Below are positions 1 to 10,428 of a DNA stretch of 64,000 nt, piece by piece. The position numbers and the translations under genes are program-made. The notes beneath the pieces were generated by a model that saw only the letters and a program-made list of their open reading frames with translations, did not search any database and was not told where the DNA came from. The stretch is from Polynucleobacter campilacus. Lineage in GTDB: Bacteria > Pseudomonadota > Gammaproteobacteria > Burkholderiales > Burkholderiaceae. How positions within the stretch are numbered: position 1 is the stretch's first letter; the number at the start of each line of letters is the position of its first letter. The DNA lies in contig NZ_NGUP01000001.1 in the NCBI RefSeq assembly GCF_002206625.1, positions 434,001 through 498,000 on the forward strand, in the 5' to 3' direction.

Positions 1-1
1 T

Positions 2-1285
2 GACCCGGTCAAAGAAATGTTCTTGCCCGATCGTTTCATCAAAGGCGAGTGCCCAAAGTGCGCTGCCAAAGATCAATATGGTGATAACTGTGAAAAATGT
101 GGTGCCACCTATTCACCTACTGATCTGAAAAATCCTTTCTCAGTAGTCAGCGGTGCAACACCAATCAAGAAGATTTCTGATCATTACTTCTTTAAGTTAT
201 CTGACCCACGTTGCGAAGCATTTTTACGCGACTGGACTCAAGTAAAGACACCTCTTCAACCTGAGGCCCGCAACAAGATGAAGGAGTGGGTTGGCCAGCC
301 AGGCGAAAGCAAGCTGGGTGACTGGGATATCTCCCGTGATGCTCCTTATTTCGGCTTTGAGATTCCTGATGCCCCGGGCAAATACTTCTACGTCTGGCTT
401 GATGCCCCTATTGGCTACTACGCTAGCTTTCTCAATTACTGTCAGGCCAAAGGTCTGAACTTTGATGAGTGGGTCAAACCAGATACAACCACTGAGCAAT
501 ATCATTTCATTGGTAAAGATATTTTGTATTTCCATACCCTCTTTTGGCCAGCTACGTTGCAGTTCGCAGGCTATCGCACACCAACCAATGTATTTGCTCA
601 TGGTTTCTTAACCGTTGATGGCGAGAAGATGAGTAAGTCACGCGGCACCTTAATTTCTGCCAACAGCGTCATTGAGTGCGGCTTTAATCCGGAATGGTTC
701 CGCTATTACTTTGCTACGAAGCTCAATGACAGCATGGAAGATTTAGATTTAAATCTACAAGACTTTGTAGCGCGCGTGAATAGTGATTTATTGGGTAAGT
801 ACATCAATATTGCGAGTCGCAGCGCAGGATTCTTAGTCAAGCGTTTTGGTGGCGTGGTGTCTGATGAAGCTATGAACAATCCCCTGCTCAAAGAAATTGC
901 CGCCTCAAGTGAAAAAATTGCAGCGTTATACGAAGCACGCGAATATGCAAAAGCCTTACGTACTATCATGGATCTTGCTGACAAGGTCAATGCTTTCGTA
1001 GATGAGAACAAGCCTTGGGAAATTGCCAAAGATCTGGCTCGAGAGGCAGACTTGCAGCAAATTTGTAGCGTTACCTTGGAAGCTTTCCGCATGCTCAGTC
1101 TTTATCTCAAGCCGGTTATTCCACAAGTTGCTATAGGCGTAGAAACGTTTCTCTCCCTCCCTCCGCAATCTTGGAGTGATATCAATACCCCGCTTTCTAG
1201 CAAGAATCCGATCAAGGCCTATCAGCATCTGATGACCCGGGTGGAGGCTCCTCAAATTGAGGCTTTGCTAGCAGCAAACTTGTAA
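2..1285 (+). CDS. metG: Methionyl-tRNA synthetase, 3' portion (5' end outside window)
   Basis: Class I aminoacyl-tRNA synthetase that charges tRNA-Met in the cytoplasm. The reading frame is open from base 2, so the gene starts before the window and 427 C-terminal residues are visible. The four-cysteine zinc knuckle (CPKC and CEKC, nt about 50-100) and the KMSKS loop (nt 626-640) are intact, followed by the helical anticodon-binding domain. The protein stops at nt 1285, about where the linker to the C-terminal tRNA-binding/dimerisation domain starts in E. coli MetG, so this looks like a short-form enzyme without that domain. The family assignment is secure. Whether the short C-terminus is normal for this lineage cannot be told here. 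Confidence 0.96.
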   Translation, partial: DPVKEMFLPDRFIKGECPKCAAKDQYGDNCEKCGATYSPTDLKNPFSVVSGATPIKKISDHYFFKLSDPRCEAFLRDWTQVKTPLQPEARNKMKEWVGQPGESKLGDWDISRDAPYFGFEIPDAPGKYFYVWLDAPIGYYASFLNYCQAKGLNFDEWVKPDTTTEQYHFIGKDILYFHTLFWPATLQFAGYRTPTNVFAHGFLTVDGEKMSKSRGTLISANSVIECGFNPEWFRYYFATKLNDSMEDLDLNLQDFVARVNSDLLGKYINIASRSAGFLVKRFGGVVSDEAMNNPLLKEIAASSEKIAALYEAREYAKALRTIMDLADKVNAFVDENKPWEIAKDLAREADLQQICSVTLEAFRMLSLYLKPVIPQVAIGVETFLSLPPQSWSDINTPLSSKNPIKAYQHLMTRVEAPQIEALLAANL

Positions 1286-1305
1286 AAATAGCCCTAAAAA
1301 GCACC

Positions 1306-1311
1306 TATAAT
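1306..1311 (+). promoter_or_regulatory. Possible -10 box upstream of the DUF3460 gene
   Basis: A perfect TATAAT lies 79 bp upstream of the DUF3460 start codon, just after the metG stop. No good -35 hexamer is found 16-18 bp upstream; a TTGTAA is present but about 20 bp away. It could drive the DUF3460-scpA-panC run independently of metG. Low certainty. Confidence 0.35.
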
Positions 1312-1389
1312 GGTGGTCGTAGTCCATAGATGACTTTTGGCATTAATCTCTATAAGTTATTGAATTTATTGAGTATTTTAGGAAATACC

Positions 1390-1570
1390 ATGGCAAGATA
1401 TCAGTCTGAATTTACCCAGTTCTTAAATGAGCTCAAATCTGAGAAGCCCAATCTCGAGGCAGACCAACAAGCTGGTCGCGCGCTGTTGTGGGACAAAGAA
1501 CCCCTTACCGTTGAAGATCAGCGCCGCGCAAAAGCGGCCAAGTTAAAACAACGCGCTTACGTTTACTCGA

Positions 1571-1578
<8 letters not shown>
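1390..1578 (+). CDS. DUF3460 family small protein
   Basis: A 62-residue charged, probably cytoplasmic protein starting MARYQSEFTQFLNELK. It resembles the DUF3460 family, small betaproteobacterial proteins of unknown function. The ATG at 1390 is preferred over the upstream in-frame ATG at 1330 because family members start with a MA-x-YxSEFTxFL-like sequence and the upstream extension is unrelated to it. The gene overlaps the scpA start by 8 nt and is probably cotranscribed with scpA and panC. The function is unknown. Confidence 0.8.
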
Positions 1579-3282
<1,704 letters not shown>

Positions 3283-3295
3283 TCCTTAGTAATGC

Positions 3296-4228
3296 TTAAA
3301 GGGTAAAAAACTTACCCACCTCTAAGTTCAACTCTTTAGCCAAATCGGCACCACTCACCTTCCCTGAAGCACCCTTAGCCTTGAGGACTTCAATCTGTCC
3401 GCCATGGCAGGCAATAAAGAATGAATCTAAAGTGATTTGTGTGATTTCACCTGGCTTGCCTTTAACTGCACCAAAGGTTGCAGTCACATGTTTGTGGCAA
3501 TCGTAGATCTGAACCTTTTGCTCACCAAATTTCGTCCATGCTCCAGGAGCTGGGTTGCACGCACGAATCAGGTTGTAGATTTGACTGATATGTGTCGCCC
3601 AATGAATCTGCGCAGCATCAACACCAAACCAACCCTCATAGTTAGCCTTGGATTCATCTTGAACGAGTTCTTGATGTTTACCTGCGACTACCAGATCAGC
3701 AGCCTCTAATAGCGCTTTGACTCCGATTGGGAAAAGATGATCAAAGTAGACCTTGCCCAAGGTGTCATTTGGTCCAATGGCGACTTCTTTTTGCAAAATC
3801 ACTTCGCCTTCATCCAAACCATCGGATGGACGGAAGATCGTTAGACCCGTTTTTTCTTCTCCTAATGCAATCGCCCAGTTAATTGCACTGGGACCGCGAT
3901 ATTTTGGCAGCAAAGAGGGATGGTATTGAATGGTGCCGTGCTTAGGAATCTTGCAGAGCTCTTGAGGAACAAACTGAAGCACATAGGCCATCACACAGAT
4001 ATCTGCATTACTATCAATCATGGCCTGAGCAGCCTCAGGTCCTTTGAGGGAAGAGAATTGCAAAGCGCTAAGGCCTCTTACCAGCGCCGCTTCTTTCAGA
4101 ACCTCAGGTTTAGTCGATTTGGGATTATCAGGTGGACAGAAAACGGCAACGACTTCATCACCACGATCTAAAAAAGCCTCTAAGGCAGCCTTACCAAAAT
4201 CAGCACTACCAATCAGCGCAATCCGCAT
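3296..4228 (-). CDS. Formyltransferase, 10-formyl-THF dehydrogenase N-domain-like
   Basis: A 310-residue stand-alone formyltransferase. It resembles Fmt and, more closely, the N-terminal hydrolase domain of 10-formyltetrahydrofolate dehydrogenase (ALDH1L1). The YHPSLLPKYRG block carries His103, and the DGLDEGEVILQKE block carries Asp139. The 36-residue spacing equals that between the catalytic His106 and Asp142 of ALDH1L1. The C-terminal half keeps the PGAWT motif of the Fmt-like C-domain. No acyl-carrier or aldehyde dehydrogenase domain follows. The start codon lies 1 nt after the stop of the upstream frc gene, so the two are almost certainly cotranscribed and translationally coupled. Inference: it may move formyl groups between CoA or folate carriers during oxalate use, or hydrolyse a formyl carrier. 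An authentic tRNA formyltransferase role is less likely in this context. Confidence 0.85.
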   Translation of the reverse strand: MRIALIGSADFGKAALEAFLDRGDEVVAVFCPPDNPKSTKPEVLKEAALVRGLSALQFSSLKGPEAAQAMIDSNADICVMAYVLQFVPQELCKIPKHGTIQYHPSLLPKYRGPSAINWAIALGEEKTGLTIFRPSDGLDEGEVILQKEVAIGPNDTLGKVYFDHLFPIGVKALLEAADLVVAGKHQELVQDESKANYEGWFGVDAAQIHWATHISQIYNLIRACNPAPGAWTKFGEQKVQIYDCHKHVTATFGAVKGKPGEITQITLDSFFIACHGGQIEVLKAKGASGKVSGADLAKELNLEVGKFFTL

Positions 4229-4229
4229 C

Positions 4230-5477
4230 TTAGATCACCTTATCGTGACGAAGAGAAATTAATTCATCGGTCGAATAACCCAATTCATGAAGAATCTCAT
4301 CGGTATGCTCACCAAGTAATGGTGAACGCGTTACATCAGTTGGGCTATCAGACATCTTGATTGGATTGCCTACAGTAAGGTACTTGCCGCGAATGGGGTG
4401 ATCTACCTCAACTACTGTACCTGTAGCACGGAGTGCGGGCTCTTCGGCAATTTCTTTCATCGACAGAATTGGGCCACATGGAACATCGTACTTATTGAGA
4501 ATATCCATGACTTCGAACTTACTCTTGGTCATCGTCCATTTTTCGATCTCACCAAAGATCTCCATCAAATGGGGCAAGCGCGCCATTGGGGAAGCAAATC
4601 TGACATCCGTAATCCAATCCTCATGACCGATGACTTTGCAAATTGCTTCCCATACTGGCGCTTGCACTACGACATAGATGTATGCATTTGGATCAGTTTC
4701 CCAGCCTTTGCATTTCACAATCCAGCCCGGCTGCCCACCACCAGAAGCATTGCCGGCGCGAGGTACAGCTTCGCCAAACTCACCGTTCGGAAACTGGGGG
4801 TACTCTTGCATGATGCCATTGCGCTCTAAGCGCTGTTGGTCCCGCAACTTCACACGGCACAAATTCAATACTGCATCTTGCATGGCTGCCAGGACCTTTT
4901 GGCCACGGCCAGAGTGGGTGCGCTGATAAAGCGCAGTAACGATACCTAAAGCTAAATGTAAGCCAGTTCCACTATCACCAATTTGCGCACCAGTCACCAT
5001 GGGGGGGCCATCATCAAAACCAGTGGTGGATGCAGAGCCACCGGCGCATTGCGCGACGTTCTCATACACTTTGCAATCTTCATAAGGGCCAGGACCAAAA
5101 CCTTTGACAGAGGCCATGATCATCATCGGATTCAGTTCTTGAATACGCTCCCAAGTAAACCCCATACGATCGAGCGCGCCCGGTGCAAAGTTTTCTACTA
5201 AAACATCACATTCTTTAATGAGGCGCTCGAGGATCTCTTTGCCCTTTTGAGTCTTAGTATTGACAGTAATAGAACGCTTGTTGTGATTCAACATAGTGAA
5301 ATACAAGCTATCTGCATCCGGAATGTCGCGCAGCTGACCGCGAGTTGCATCCCCTTCCCCAGATTTTTCTACCTTGATGACGTCTGCACCAAACCAGGCA
5401 AGCAACTGTGTGCAGGTTGGTCCAGATTGAACGTGCGTAAAGTCGAGGATTTTTACCCCTTCTAGTGCTTTTGCCAT
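4230..5477 (-). CDS. frc: Formyl-CoA:oxalate CoA-transferase paralog 1 (class III)
   Basis: Class III (CaiB/BaiF) CoA-transferase, 415 residues, the usual Frc length. Known Frc moves CoA from formyl-CoA to oxalate. The N-terminus ([10 protein letters not shown]) and the catalytic Asp168 in a GDSGTG motif (Asp169 of Oxalobacter Frc) are present. Position 48 is Gln, as in E. coli YfdW, rather than the Trp of Oxalobacter. The flexible glycine loop reads [10 protein letters not shown], with Ser replacing the first loop glycine, unlike the paralog at 6118-7368. It is followed directly by the formyltransferase gene. It could use a different donor or acceptor from the other copy; the class assignment is firm, the exact substrate less so. 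Confidence 0.9.
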   Translation of the reverse strand: MAKALEGVKILDFTHVQSGPTCTQLLAWFGADVIKVEKSGEGDATRGQLRDIPDADSLYFTMLNHNKRSITVNTKTQKGKEILERLIKECDVLVENFAPGALDRMGFTWERIQELNPMMIMASVKGFGPGPYEDCKVYENVAQCAGGSASTTGFDDGPPMVTGAQIGDSGTGLHLALGIVTALYQRTHSGRGQKVLAAMQDAVLNLCRVKLRDQQRLERNGIMQEYPQFPNGEFGEAVPRAGNASGGGQPGWIVKCKGWETDPNAYIYVVVQAPVWEAICKVIGHEDWITDVRFASPMARLPHLMEIFGEIEKWTMTKSKFEVMDILNKYDVPCGPILSMKEIAEEPALRATGTVVEVDHPIRGKYLTVGNPIKMSDSPTDVTRSPLLGEHTDEILHELGYSTDELISLRHDKVI

Positions 5478-5553
5478 GGTTTGAGTCCCAATAAAGAATG
5501 AAATTTCTGAATTGGGATAATTTTACCAGTGGGGAATAAGGGTCAATAGTGCA

Positions 5554-5570
5554 TGCCCAATTTTTGGGCA
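5554..5570. repeat. 17-bp inverted repeat upstream of frc paralog 1
   Basis: TGCCCAA-TTT-TTGGGCA is a perfect 7-bp dyad with a 3-bp centre, 77 bp upstream of the frc start codon and 49 bp beyond the PAS gene stop. A looser outer pair GGGTC (5541-5545)/GACCC (5572-5576) surrounds it. No T-run follows on the minus strand, so a simple terminator is unlikely; an operator is plausible. Confidence 0.5.
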
Positions 5571-5618
5571 AGACCCCCTACTCAAGCTAAATTGACGCTT
5601 CCTAAGAGGTATAGGAGG

Positions 5619-6047
5619 CTAAGAGCCAGAATTTTCAAGAACAGCGATGCGCTGTTTAAGAGCCTTCTCCTGGGTATAGCGATCGGTCTCATCCCGAATT
5701 ACCGCAACAATCCCATTGACCTTGTGATGCTCATCAAACAGCATACCCACTGTAAACGCGATGGAAAGCATGTTGCCACTCTTATGCAGAGCGGGTACCT
5801 TGAGTAATGATGCGCCGTAACGAGTAATCCCCGTTTCCATTGACCTGCGACAGCCCTCGTTATGTCGATGACGTTGACGCTCTGGAACAATTAAGTCCAT
5901 GGTGCTACCTAATGCTTCTTCTTCCGAGTAACCAAAGATGCGAGTAGCAGCGGGATTCCACATCACAATTTTTTCATGAGCATCAACAACAATAATTGCA
6001 TCCCCGATGCACTCTACTAATTGGCTTAAATCAATACCGGTATTCAT
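5619..6047 (-). CDS. Stand-alone PAS domain protein
   Basis: A 142-residue protein that is essentially one PAS domain (the GDAIIVVDAHEKIVMWNPAATRIFGYSEEE region at residues 14-44, then the VIRDETDR-type C-cap) ending in a short probable coiled coil. There is no histidine kinase, GGDEF or DNA-binding domain, and no signal peptide. It lies between the two frc genes on the same strand, with a terminator separating it from the upstream frc. The sensory ligand and partner are unknown. It may be a diffusible sensor modulating another regulator or enzyme. PAS identity is firm, function is not. Confidence 0.85.
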   Translation of the reverse strand: MNTGIDLSQLVECIGDAIIVVDAHEKIVMWNPAATRIFGYSEEEALGSTMDLIVPERQRHRHNEGCRRSMETGITRYGASLLKVPALHKSGNMLSIAFTVGMLFDEHHKVNGIVAVIRDETDRYTQEKALKQRIAVLENSGS

Positions 6048-6061
6048 AGAATCAACCTAAA

Positions 6062-6090
6062 TAAAAAAAGGCGCTCACAAGGAGCGCCTT
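6062..6090 (-). terminator. Rho-independent terminator after frc paralog 2
   Basis: On the minus strand a 9-bp stem, AAGGCGCTC/GAGCGCCTT (stem arms 6068-6076 and 6082-6090), is followed directly by a run of T. It lies 28 bp past the frc stop and just before the PAS gene, so the oxc-frc transcript should end here for the most part. Confidence 0.88.
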
Positions 6091-6117
6091 CAAGATGCTA
6101 CTGATTAATGATTGTTC

Positions 6118-7368
6118 TTAAACTGCTTTAGCTGTATGCAACTTAGCAATGTCATCAGCGTTGTAGCCAAGGTCAGCCAATACTTCATCAGTATGCTCAC
6201 CCAATACTGGAGATGGCTTCACTTCGATTTCCAAATCAGAGAACTTGATTGGGCTACCGATAGTTAAATACTTGCCGCGTACTTTGTGATCCACTTCAAC
6301 GATTGAACCGCTCTTACGCAGGTCAGGTGAAGCAGCCAATTCTTTCATAGAGAGAACTGGAGCACATGGAATATCGAACTTGCGCAGAATATCCACAGCT
6401 TCGTACTTAGTCTTGTCTTTGAGCCACTCTTCAATGGTTGCGAAGATGTCAAAGATCTTGTCTTGACGAGCTTCAGCAGTCATATAAGCTGGATCAGTTG
6501 CCCACTCTGGTTTGCCCAAAGCCTTAGTAATTGGCTCCCAAGCGTGACCTTGAATAGTGAAATAGATATAAGCATTAGGATCAGTTTCCCAGCCCTTGCA
6601 CTTCAACACCCAACCTGGCTGACCGCCACCACCAGCATTACCACCGCGTGGTACTACGTCAGTGAATGTGCCATGTGGATACTGTGGATACTCTTCCAAG
6701 TAACCAATCTTGTCCAAGCGTTGTTGGTCGCGTAACTTCACACGGCATAAGTTCAATACTGCATCTTGCATTGAGCAAGAAACTTTTTGACCTTTGCCAG
6801 TTTTTTGACGCTGCATCAAAGCAGTCAAAATACCGATTGCCAAATGCATACCAGTATTAGAGTCGCCCAAAGCTGCTGCAGAAACTGTTGGAGGACCATC
6901 CCAGAAACCAGTGGTAGAAGCTGCACCGCCAGCACACTGAGCAACGTTCTCATACACTTTTAAGTCTTCATATGAATGGCCATCGCTAAAGCCCTTTACT
7001 GATGCCAAGATCATTTTTGGATTGAGTTCTTGAATACGCTTCCAAGAGAAACCCATGCGATCTAATGCGCCTGGTCCGAAGTTTTCAACCATCACATCAG
7101 AAACTTTGATCATCTTCTCAAGCACTTCTTTGCCTTCTGGAGTTTTAGTATCCAAAGTCAAAGAACGCTTATTACCGTTGAGCATAGTGAAGTACAAAGC
7201 ATCTGCGCCTGGGATATCACGTAATTGACTACGAGTAACGTCGCCTGAACCTGGACGCTCAACCTTAATCACGTCAGCGCCATAAAAGCCCAACAACTGA
7301 GTACATGCAGGACCTGCCTGTACGTGGGTGAAGTCAATAATGCGAATACCGTCTAATGGTTTAGTCAT
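6118..7368 (-). CDS. frc: Formyl-CoA:oxalate CoA-transferase paralog 2 (canonical)
   Basis: Transfers CoA from formyl-CoA to oxalate, producing oxalyl-CoA for Oxc and releasing formate. The 416 residues closely follow the Oxalobacter formigenes Frc sequence. It starts MTKPLDGI, has catalytic Asp169 in a GDSNTG motif, and keeps the full glycine loop [11 protein letters not shown]. Position 48 is Gln. A strong AAGGAG Shine-Dalgarno lies about 8 bases before the start. It is downstream of oxc on the same strand (83-bp gap) and ends in a strong terminator, so oxc-frc forms the core two-gene oxalate decarboxylation unit. Of the two paralogs this is the better candidate for the main oxalate enzyme. 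Confidence 0.94.
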   Translation of the reverse strand: MTKPLDGIRIIDFTHVQAGPACTQLLGFYGADVIKVERPGSGDVTRSQLRDIPGADALYFTMLNGNKRSLTLDTKTPEGKEVLEKMIKVSDVMVENFGPGALDRMGFSWKRIQELNPKMILASVKGFSDGHSYEDLKVYENVAQCAGGAASTTGFWDGPPTVSAAALGDSNTGMHLAIGILTALMQRQKTGKGQKVSCSMQDAVLNLCRVKLRDQQRLDKIGYLEEYPQYPHGTFTDVVPRGGNAGGGGQPGWVLKCKGWETDPNAYIYFTIQGHAWEPITKALGKPEWATDPAYMTAEARQDKIFDIFATIEEWLKDKTKYEAVDILRKFDIPCAPVLSMKELAASPDLRKSGSIVEVDHKVRGKYLTIGSPIKFSDLEIEVKPSPVLGEHTDEVLADLGYNADDIAKLHTAKAV

Positions 7369-7451
7369 GTTTGTTTCTCCTTAAGTGTTTCTTGTTTACT
7401 ACTAAATTCAGTCTAAAAAATTAACTTTTACTCTTAACTTCTCATCCCTGC

Positions 7452-9161
7452 TTATTTCTTTCCAGCCGCAGTCGATGGATTTAAGTTTGTTAAACGGCCA
7501 CTCTCAGTACCTGCGGTTTCATCAATAACAGCATTGATGAGGGCTGGTTTACCGGCAGCAATCGCTTCTATTAATGCTGCTTCTAATTCTGCTGGAGTAG
7601 TTACGTAGTAACCAACACCACCGAACGCCTCAATCATTTTGTCGTAACGCGCATCCTTAACGAAAACGGTCGGGGCAACATCAGCGCCGCCAGTTGGGTT
7701 TACGTCAGTACCACGGTAAACGCCATTGTTGTTAAAAACGACTGTCGTGATTGGCAAGTTGTAACGGCAAACCGTTTCGAGCTCCATGCCGCTAAAACCA
7801 AAGGCGCTATCGCCCTCTACTGCCACTGTTGGTAAGCCGCTAGTGACGGTAGCGCCAATCGCATAGCCCATACCGATACCCATGATGCCCCAAGTACCAG
7901 AGTCAAAACGCTTACGCGGCTTATACATATCCACAATCGCACGGCAGTAATCCAAGGTGTTTGCACCTTCGTTCACCAAATTGACATCTGGGTTCTTTTT
8001 AATCACATCACGAATCACACGTAGTGCGCCATGGAAGTTCATTGGGTTTGCTTCTTTTGCCAATGTCTCAGCCATCTTGGCAGTGTTCTTATTTTTCTTC
8101 TCAGTGATTGCAGCAATCCATTCAGCGCTTGGCTTAGGAACAGAGGCAATACCTTTTAAGAGCTCGCCAACGCATGAGCCAATGTCACCAATCAATGGTG
8201 CGGCGATTTGTACGTTGCTATCAACTTCGTTTGCCTGAATGTCGATCTGAATAAATTTCTTAGGATCCTTGCCCCAAGTCTTACCCTTACCGTGAGCCAG
8301 CAACCAGTTCAAGCGCGCGCCAACCAACATCACTGCATCAGCCTCAGCCAATACAAATGAGCGGGCTGCAGAAGCAGATTGTGGGTGGTTATCAGGCAAC
8401 AAACCTTTTGCCATTGACATTGGTAAGTAAGGAATACCAGACTTCTCGATCAAGTCACGGATCTCTTTATCGGCTTGCGCATAAGCAGCGCCTTTGCCCA
8501 AGAGAATCAATGGGCGTTTAGCGCCCTTGAGTACATCTAATGCACGTGCTACTGCATCAGCCGCTGGAATTTGGCGTGGTACAGGGTCGATGACTTTAAA
8601 AATCGTTTTCTTAGCTTCATCAGCAGGCATGGTTTGAGCAAGTAGCTGTGCTGGTAAGTCTAAATACACTCCGCCTGGGCGACCAGAAACTGCTGCACGA
8701 ATCGCGCGGGCAAAACCAATACCGATATCTTCAATATGATTAATACGATATGCCGCTTTGCAATATGGCTTAGCTGCATTGAGCTGGTCCATCTCTTCGT
8801 AGTCACCCTGCTGCAAGTCAACAATCTCACGCTCACTTGAGCCAGAAATCAAAATCATTGGGAAACAGTTCACAGTTGCATTTGCTAATGCTGTTAAGCC
8901 GTTCAAGAAACCTGGAGCAGAAACGGTCATACAAATACCAGGTTGTTGTGTCATATAACCAGCAATCGCAGCAGCGTTACCAGCATGTTGCTCATGACGG
9001 AAGCCAATAAAACGCATACCTTCTGCCTGCGCTAAACGACATAAGTCAGTAATTGGAATACCAACTAGACCGAAAATGGTGTTGAGGTCATTTGCTTTTA
9101 AAGCATCAATGACGAGATGAAAGCCATCGGTTAATTGTGTGTTTTGATTATCTGTTGTCAT
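7452..9161 (-). CDS. oxc: Oxalyl-CoA decarboxylase (ThDP-dependent)
   Basis: Decarboxylates oxalyl-CoA to formyl-CoA and CO2 using thiamine diphosphate. The 569-residue length matches Oxalobacter Oxc (568). The cofactor-activating Glu57 is in HEQHAG, the active-site Tyr121-Glu122 pair is in QGDYEE, and the ThDP/Mg motif GDSAFG...NNNG spans residues 450-480. It is the first gene after the Crp/Fnr-type regulator, separated by a 212-bp region holding a candidate FNR-type promoter. No convincing Shine-Dalgarno is visible before the ATG, so translation may be modest or leader-controlled. Confidence 0.96.
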   Translation of the reverse strand: MTTDNQNTQLTDGFHLVIDALKANDLNTIFGLVGIPITDLCRLAQAEGMRFIGFRHEQHAGNAAAIAGYMTQQPGICMTVSAPGFLNGLTALANATVNCFPMILISGSSEREIVDLQQGDYEEMDQLNAAKPYCKAAYRINHIEDIGIGFARAIRAAVSGRPGGVYLDLPAQLLAQTMPADEAKKTIFKVIDPVPRQIPAADAVARALDVLKGAKRPLILLGKGAAYAQADKEIRDLIEKSGIPYLPMSMAKGLLPDNHPQSASAARSFVLAEADAVMLVGARLNWLLAHGKGKTWGKDPKKFIQIDIQANEVDSNVQIAAPLIGDIGSCVGELLKGIASVPKPSAEWIAAITEKKNKNTAKMAETLAKEANPMNFHGALRVIRDVIKKNPDVNLVNEGANTLDYCRAIVDMYKPRKRFDSGTWGIMGIGMGYAIGATVTSGLPTVAVEGDSAFGFSGMELETVCRYNLPITTVVFNNNGVYRGTDVNPTGGADVAPTVFVKDARYDKMIEAFGGVGYYVTTPAELEAALIEAIAAGKPALINAVIDETAGTESGRLTNLNPSTAAGKK

Positions 9162-9285
9162 AGAATTTTGATATCAATTGCAGGTCACCACTGAGTGATG
9201 GGGCTATGCAATTTAGCTTTCGCTAGCTTCTCCAATAAAGTTATTAATTGCACTGCGGGTATTAGTCCCCGCTTGGCAGAGATGA

Positions 9286-9327
9286 ATATTAGGCTCGGGG
9301 TGGGGGTTCATCATTGACTTCGGTCAA
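9286..9327 (-). promoter_or_regulatory. Candidate class II Fnr/Crp-type promoter for oxc
   Basis: TTGAC-TTCG-GTCAA (9314-9327) is a perfect dyad of the FNR type (consensus TTGAT-N4-ATCAA). On the minus strand a TAATAT hexamer occupies 9291-9286. The dyad centre (9320.5) is 29.5 bp from the first base of that hexamer, the geometry of an activator centred at -41.5. Transcription would start near 9279, leaving a leader of about 118 nt before oxc. The regulator gene just upstream has a matching recognition helix. The same dyad would also fold as an RNA hairpin, so it is not proof of an operator. Confidence 0.6.
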
Positions 9328-9373
9328 TTTCCCCCTAATTGAAGCGTCCCAATGGGGCGCAAACCCCTAAAAC

Positions 9374-9991
9374 CTAAATAAAAAGCTCTTTATGCTTTGT
9401 TTTAAGACGGCTTAAGGTCTCTGGAGAGAGGTTGAGGTAAGAGGCTAGCTCCTTTTTGGGAAGTAGCTCAAATAGGTCTTCATATTTACGCAGGAAACGC
9501 TCTACCCGGCCCGGGGCATCGAGCATATGCAAAGTAATGGAATGAGCCATGATCTCGCTCATGAGTCGCATTACTTCAAACTCAAAGCTTTCTTTGAGGG
9601 ACTGATGTTGATCTAAGAATTCGGCCCATTTTTTAAGGGGCATCCGGGCTACACGGGCTTTGGTGACAGCGGCGATGCTATAGGGGGCAGCAGTCTTAAG
9701 GCGCCAAGCAGCATAGCTAGTCTCAATATCTTTTTCAATCGCAAAACGCAGAATCATTTCTTTAGCGTCAGCACTAGACACAATGCGCTTTAAGATTCCA
9801 TCTAAAACAAAGTATTGTTCCATTTGATGATCACCTTGATGCAGCACAATTTCTGATTTTCTAAGATCTGAGATCTCTAAATGGCTCTCTAAATCAGCCA
9901 TTACGTCCTGCCCCAAGCTTTTTAAGACTGAGTTTTGGCTCAGCTGAAGGCGAATCAGGTTTTTTTCGGGGTGCTTATCTAATACTGTCAT
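9374..9991 (-). CDS. Crp/Fnr family transcriptional regulator of the oxalate cluster
   Basis: A 205-residue regulator with an N-terminal cyclic-nucleotide-binding-type beta barrel (EIVLHQGDHQMEQYFVLDG region) and a C-terminal winged helix. It contains no cysteine, so it cannot carry an FNR-type 4Fe-4S cluster. The recognition helix LSPETLSRLK keeps the Glu-x-x-Ser-Arg pattern of FNR, which reads TTGA half-sites, and such a site lies 47 bp beyond its stop. The ATG at 9991 is chosen; an in-frame ATG 24 bp upstream would add eight residues. Adjacency and strand suggest it activates oxc-frc. The effector is unknown, with an oxalate-pathway CoA ester or a general metabolic signal both possible. 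Confidence 0.88.
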   Translation of the reverse strand: MTVLDKHPEKNLIRLQLSQNSVLKSLGQDVMADLESHLEISDLRKSEIVLHQGDHQMEQYFVLDGILKRIVSSADAKEMILRFAIEKDIETSYAAWRLKTAAPYSIAAVTKARVARMPLKKWAEFLDQHQSLKESFEFEVMRLMSEIMAHSITLHMLDAPGRVERFLRKYEDLFELLPKKELASYLNLSPETLSRLKTKHKELFI

Positions 9992-10087
9992 AAATCGATA
10001 CTCCAAGAATGACAATTGTAGTCTTTATTACCCGAAAAAATAGATAAAAACCCTAACCCACTGGGTGATTAAGCTAGAATGAATCTG

Positions 10088-10268
10088 TCGTGGTGCTTTA
10101 TTGCAGTGCAATAAAGTTAAACGGGAAACACTAAACGTGTGCTGCCCCCGCAACGGTAAGTAAATGCGCCTTTTATCAAAAGGGTGTGAGGAATCTGACA
10201 AAGCCACTGTGCGCGTCAATCGCATGGGAAGGCCAGATTCTGAGATTTACTAGCCCGGATACCGGCCA
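10088..10268 (+). ncRNA. Cobalamin riboswitch
   Basis: An AdoCbl-type leader upstream of btuB. It contains the conserved core GCTGCCCCCGCAACGGTAAG-like segment, the B12 box region GCCACTG...TGGGAAGGCC, and the closing AGCCCGGATACCGGCC element that pairs back with the 5' part. The limits are approximate. In this family ligand binding reduces expression of cobalamin uptake genes, which fits the downstream outer-membrane receptor. The region from 10016 to the riboswitch holds only a promoter-like stretch. Confidence 0.93.
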
Positions 10269-10270
10269 AG

Positions 10271-10400
10271 ACAGGTGGAATTTTGCGGACGGGGACCTTC
10301 GCGCGCCGATGACAGTGCCTGGTCCTGCGATCTTGCGCCCAATTGACGCCCGAACTCCTGCACGTGAAGTTCTGTTCGACCCAGCTTACGGGGAAGTGAG
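10271..10400. other. GC-rich segment between riboswitch and btuB
   Basis: By hand count about 60% of these 130 bases are G or C, clearly above the flanking coding DNA. It contains short dyads (GGACC/GGTCC around 10292-10325; GAACT/AGTTC around 10352-10372) but no obvious T-run terminator. It may be the expression platform of the riboswitch or a remnant of other sequence. No gene is supported here. Confidence 0.4.
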
Positions 10401-10428
10401 CTAGGTATTCGACAACAGAAAGCATTTC

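Noticed and set aside
4398..4829. A 143-codon frame antisense to frc paralog 1
   Set aside because: It lies wholly inside a well-supported gene on the other strand, a typical shadow frame.
9314..9327. Reading the TTGAC-TTCG-GTCAA dyad as a terminator of the Crp/Fnr gene
   Set aside because: On the minus strand it is not followed by a T-run, and the exact class II spacing to a -10 box favours an operator. RNA structure is not excluded.
10186..10404. A 72-codon open frame across the cobalamin riboswitch and the GC-rich spacer
   Set aside because: It overlaps the conserved riboswitch core, has no Shine-Dalgarno, and its product resembles nothing I know.
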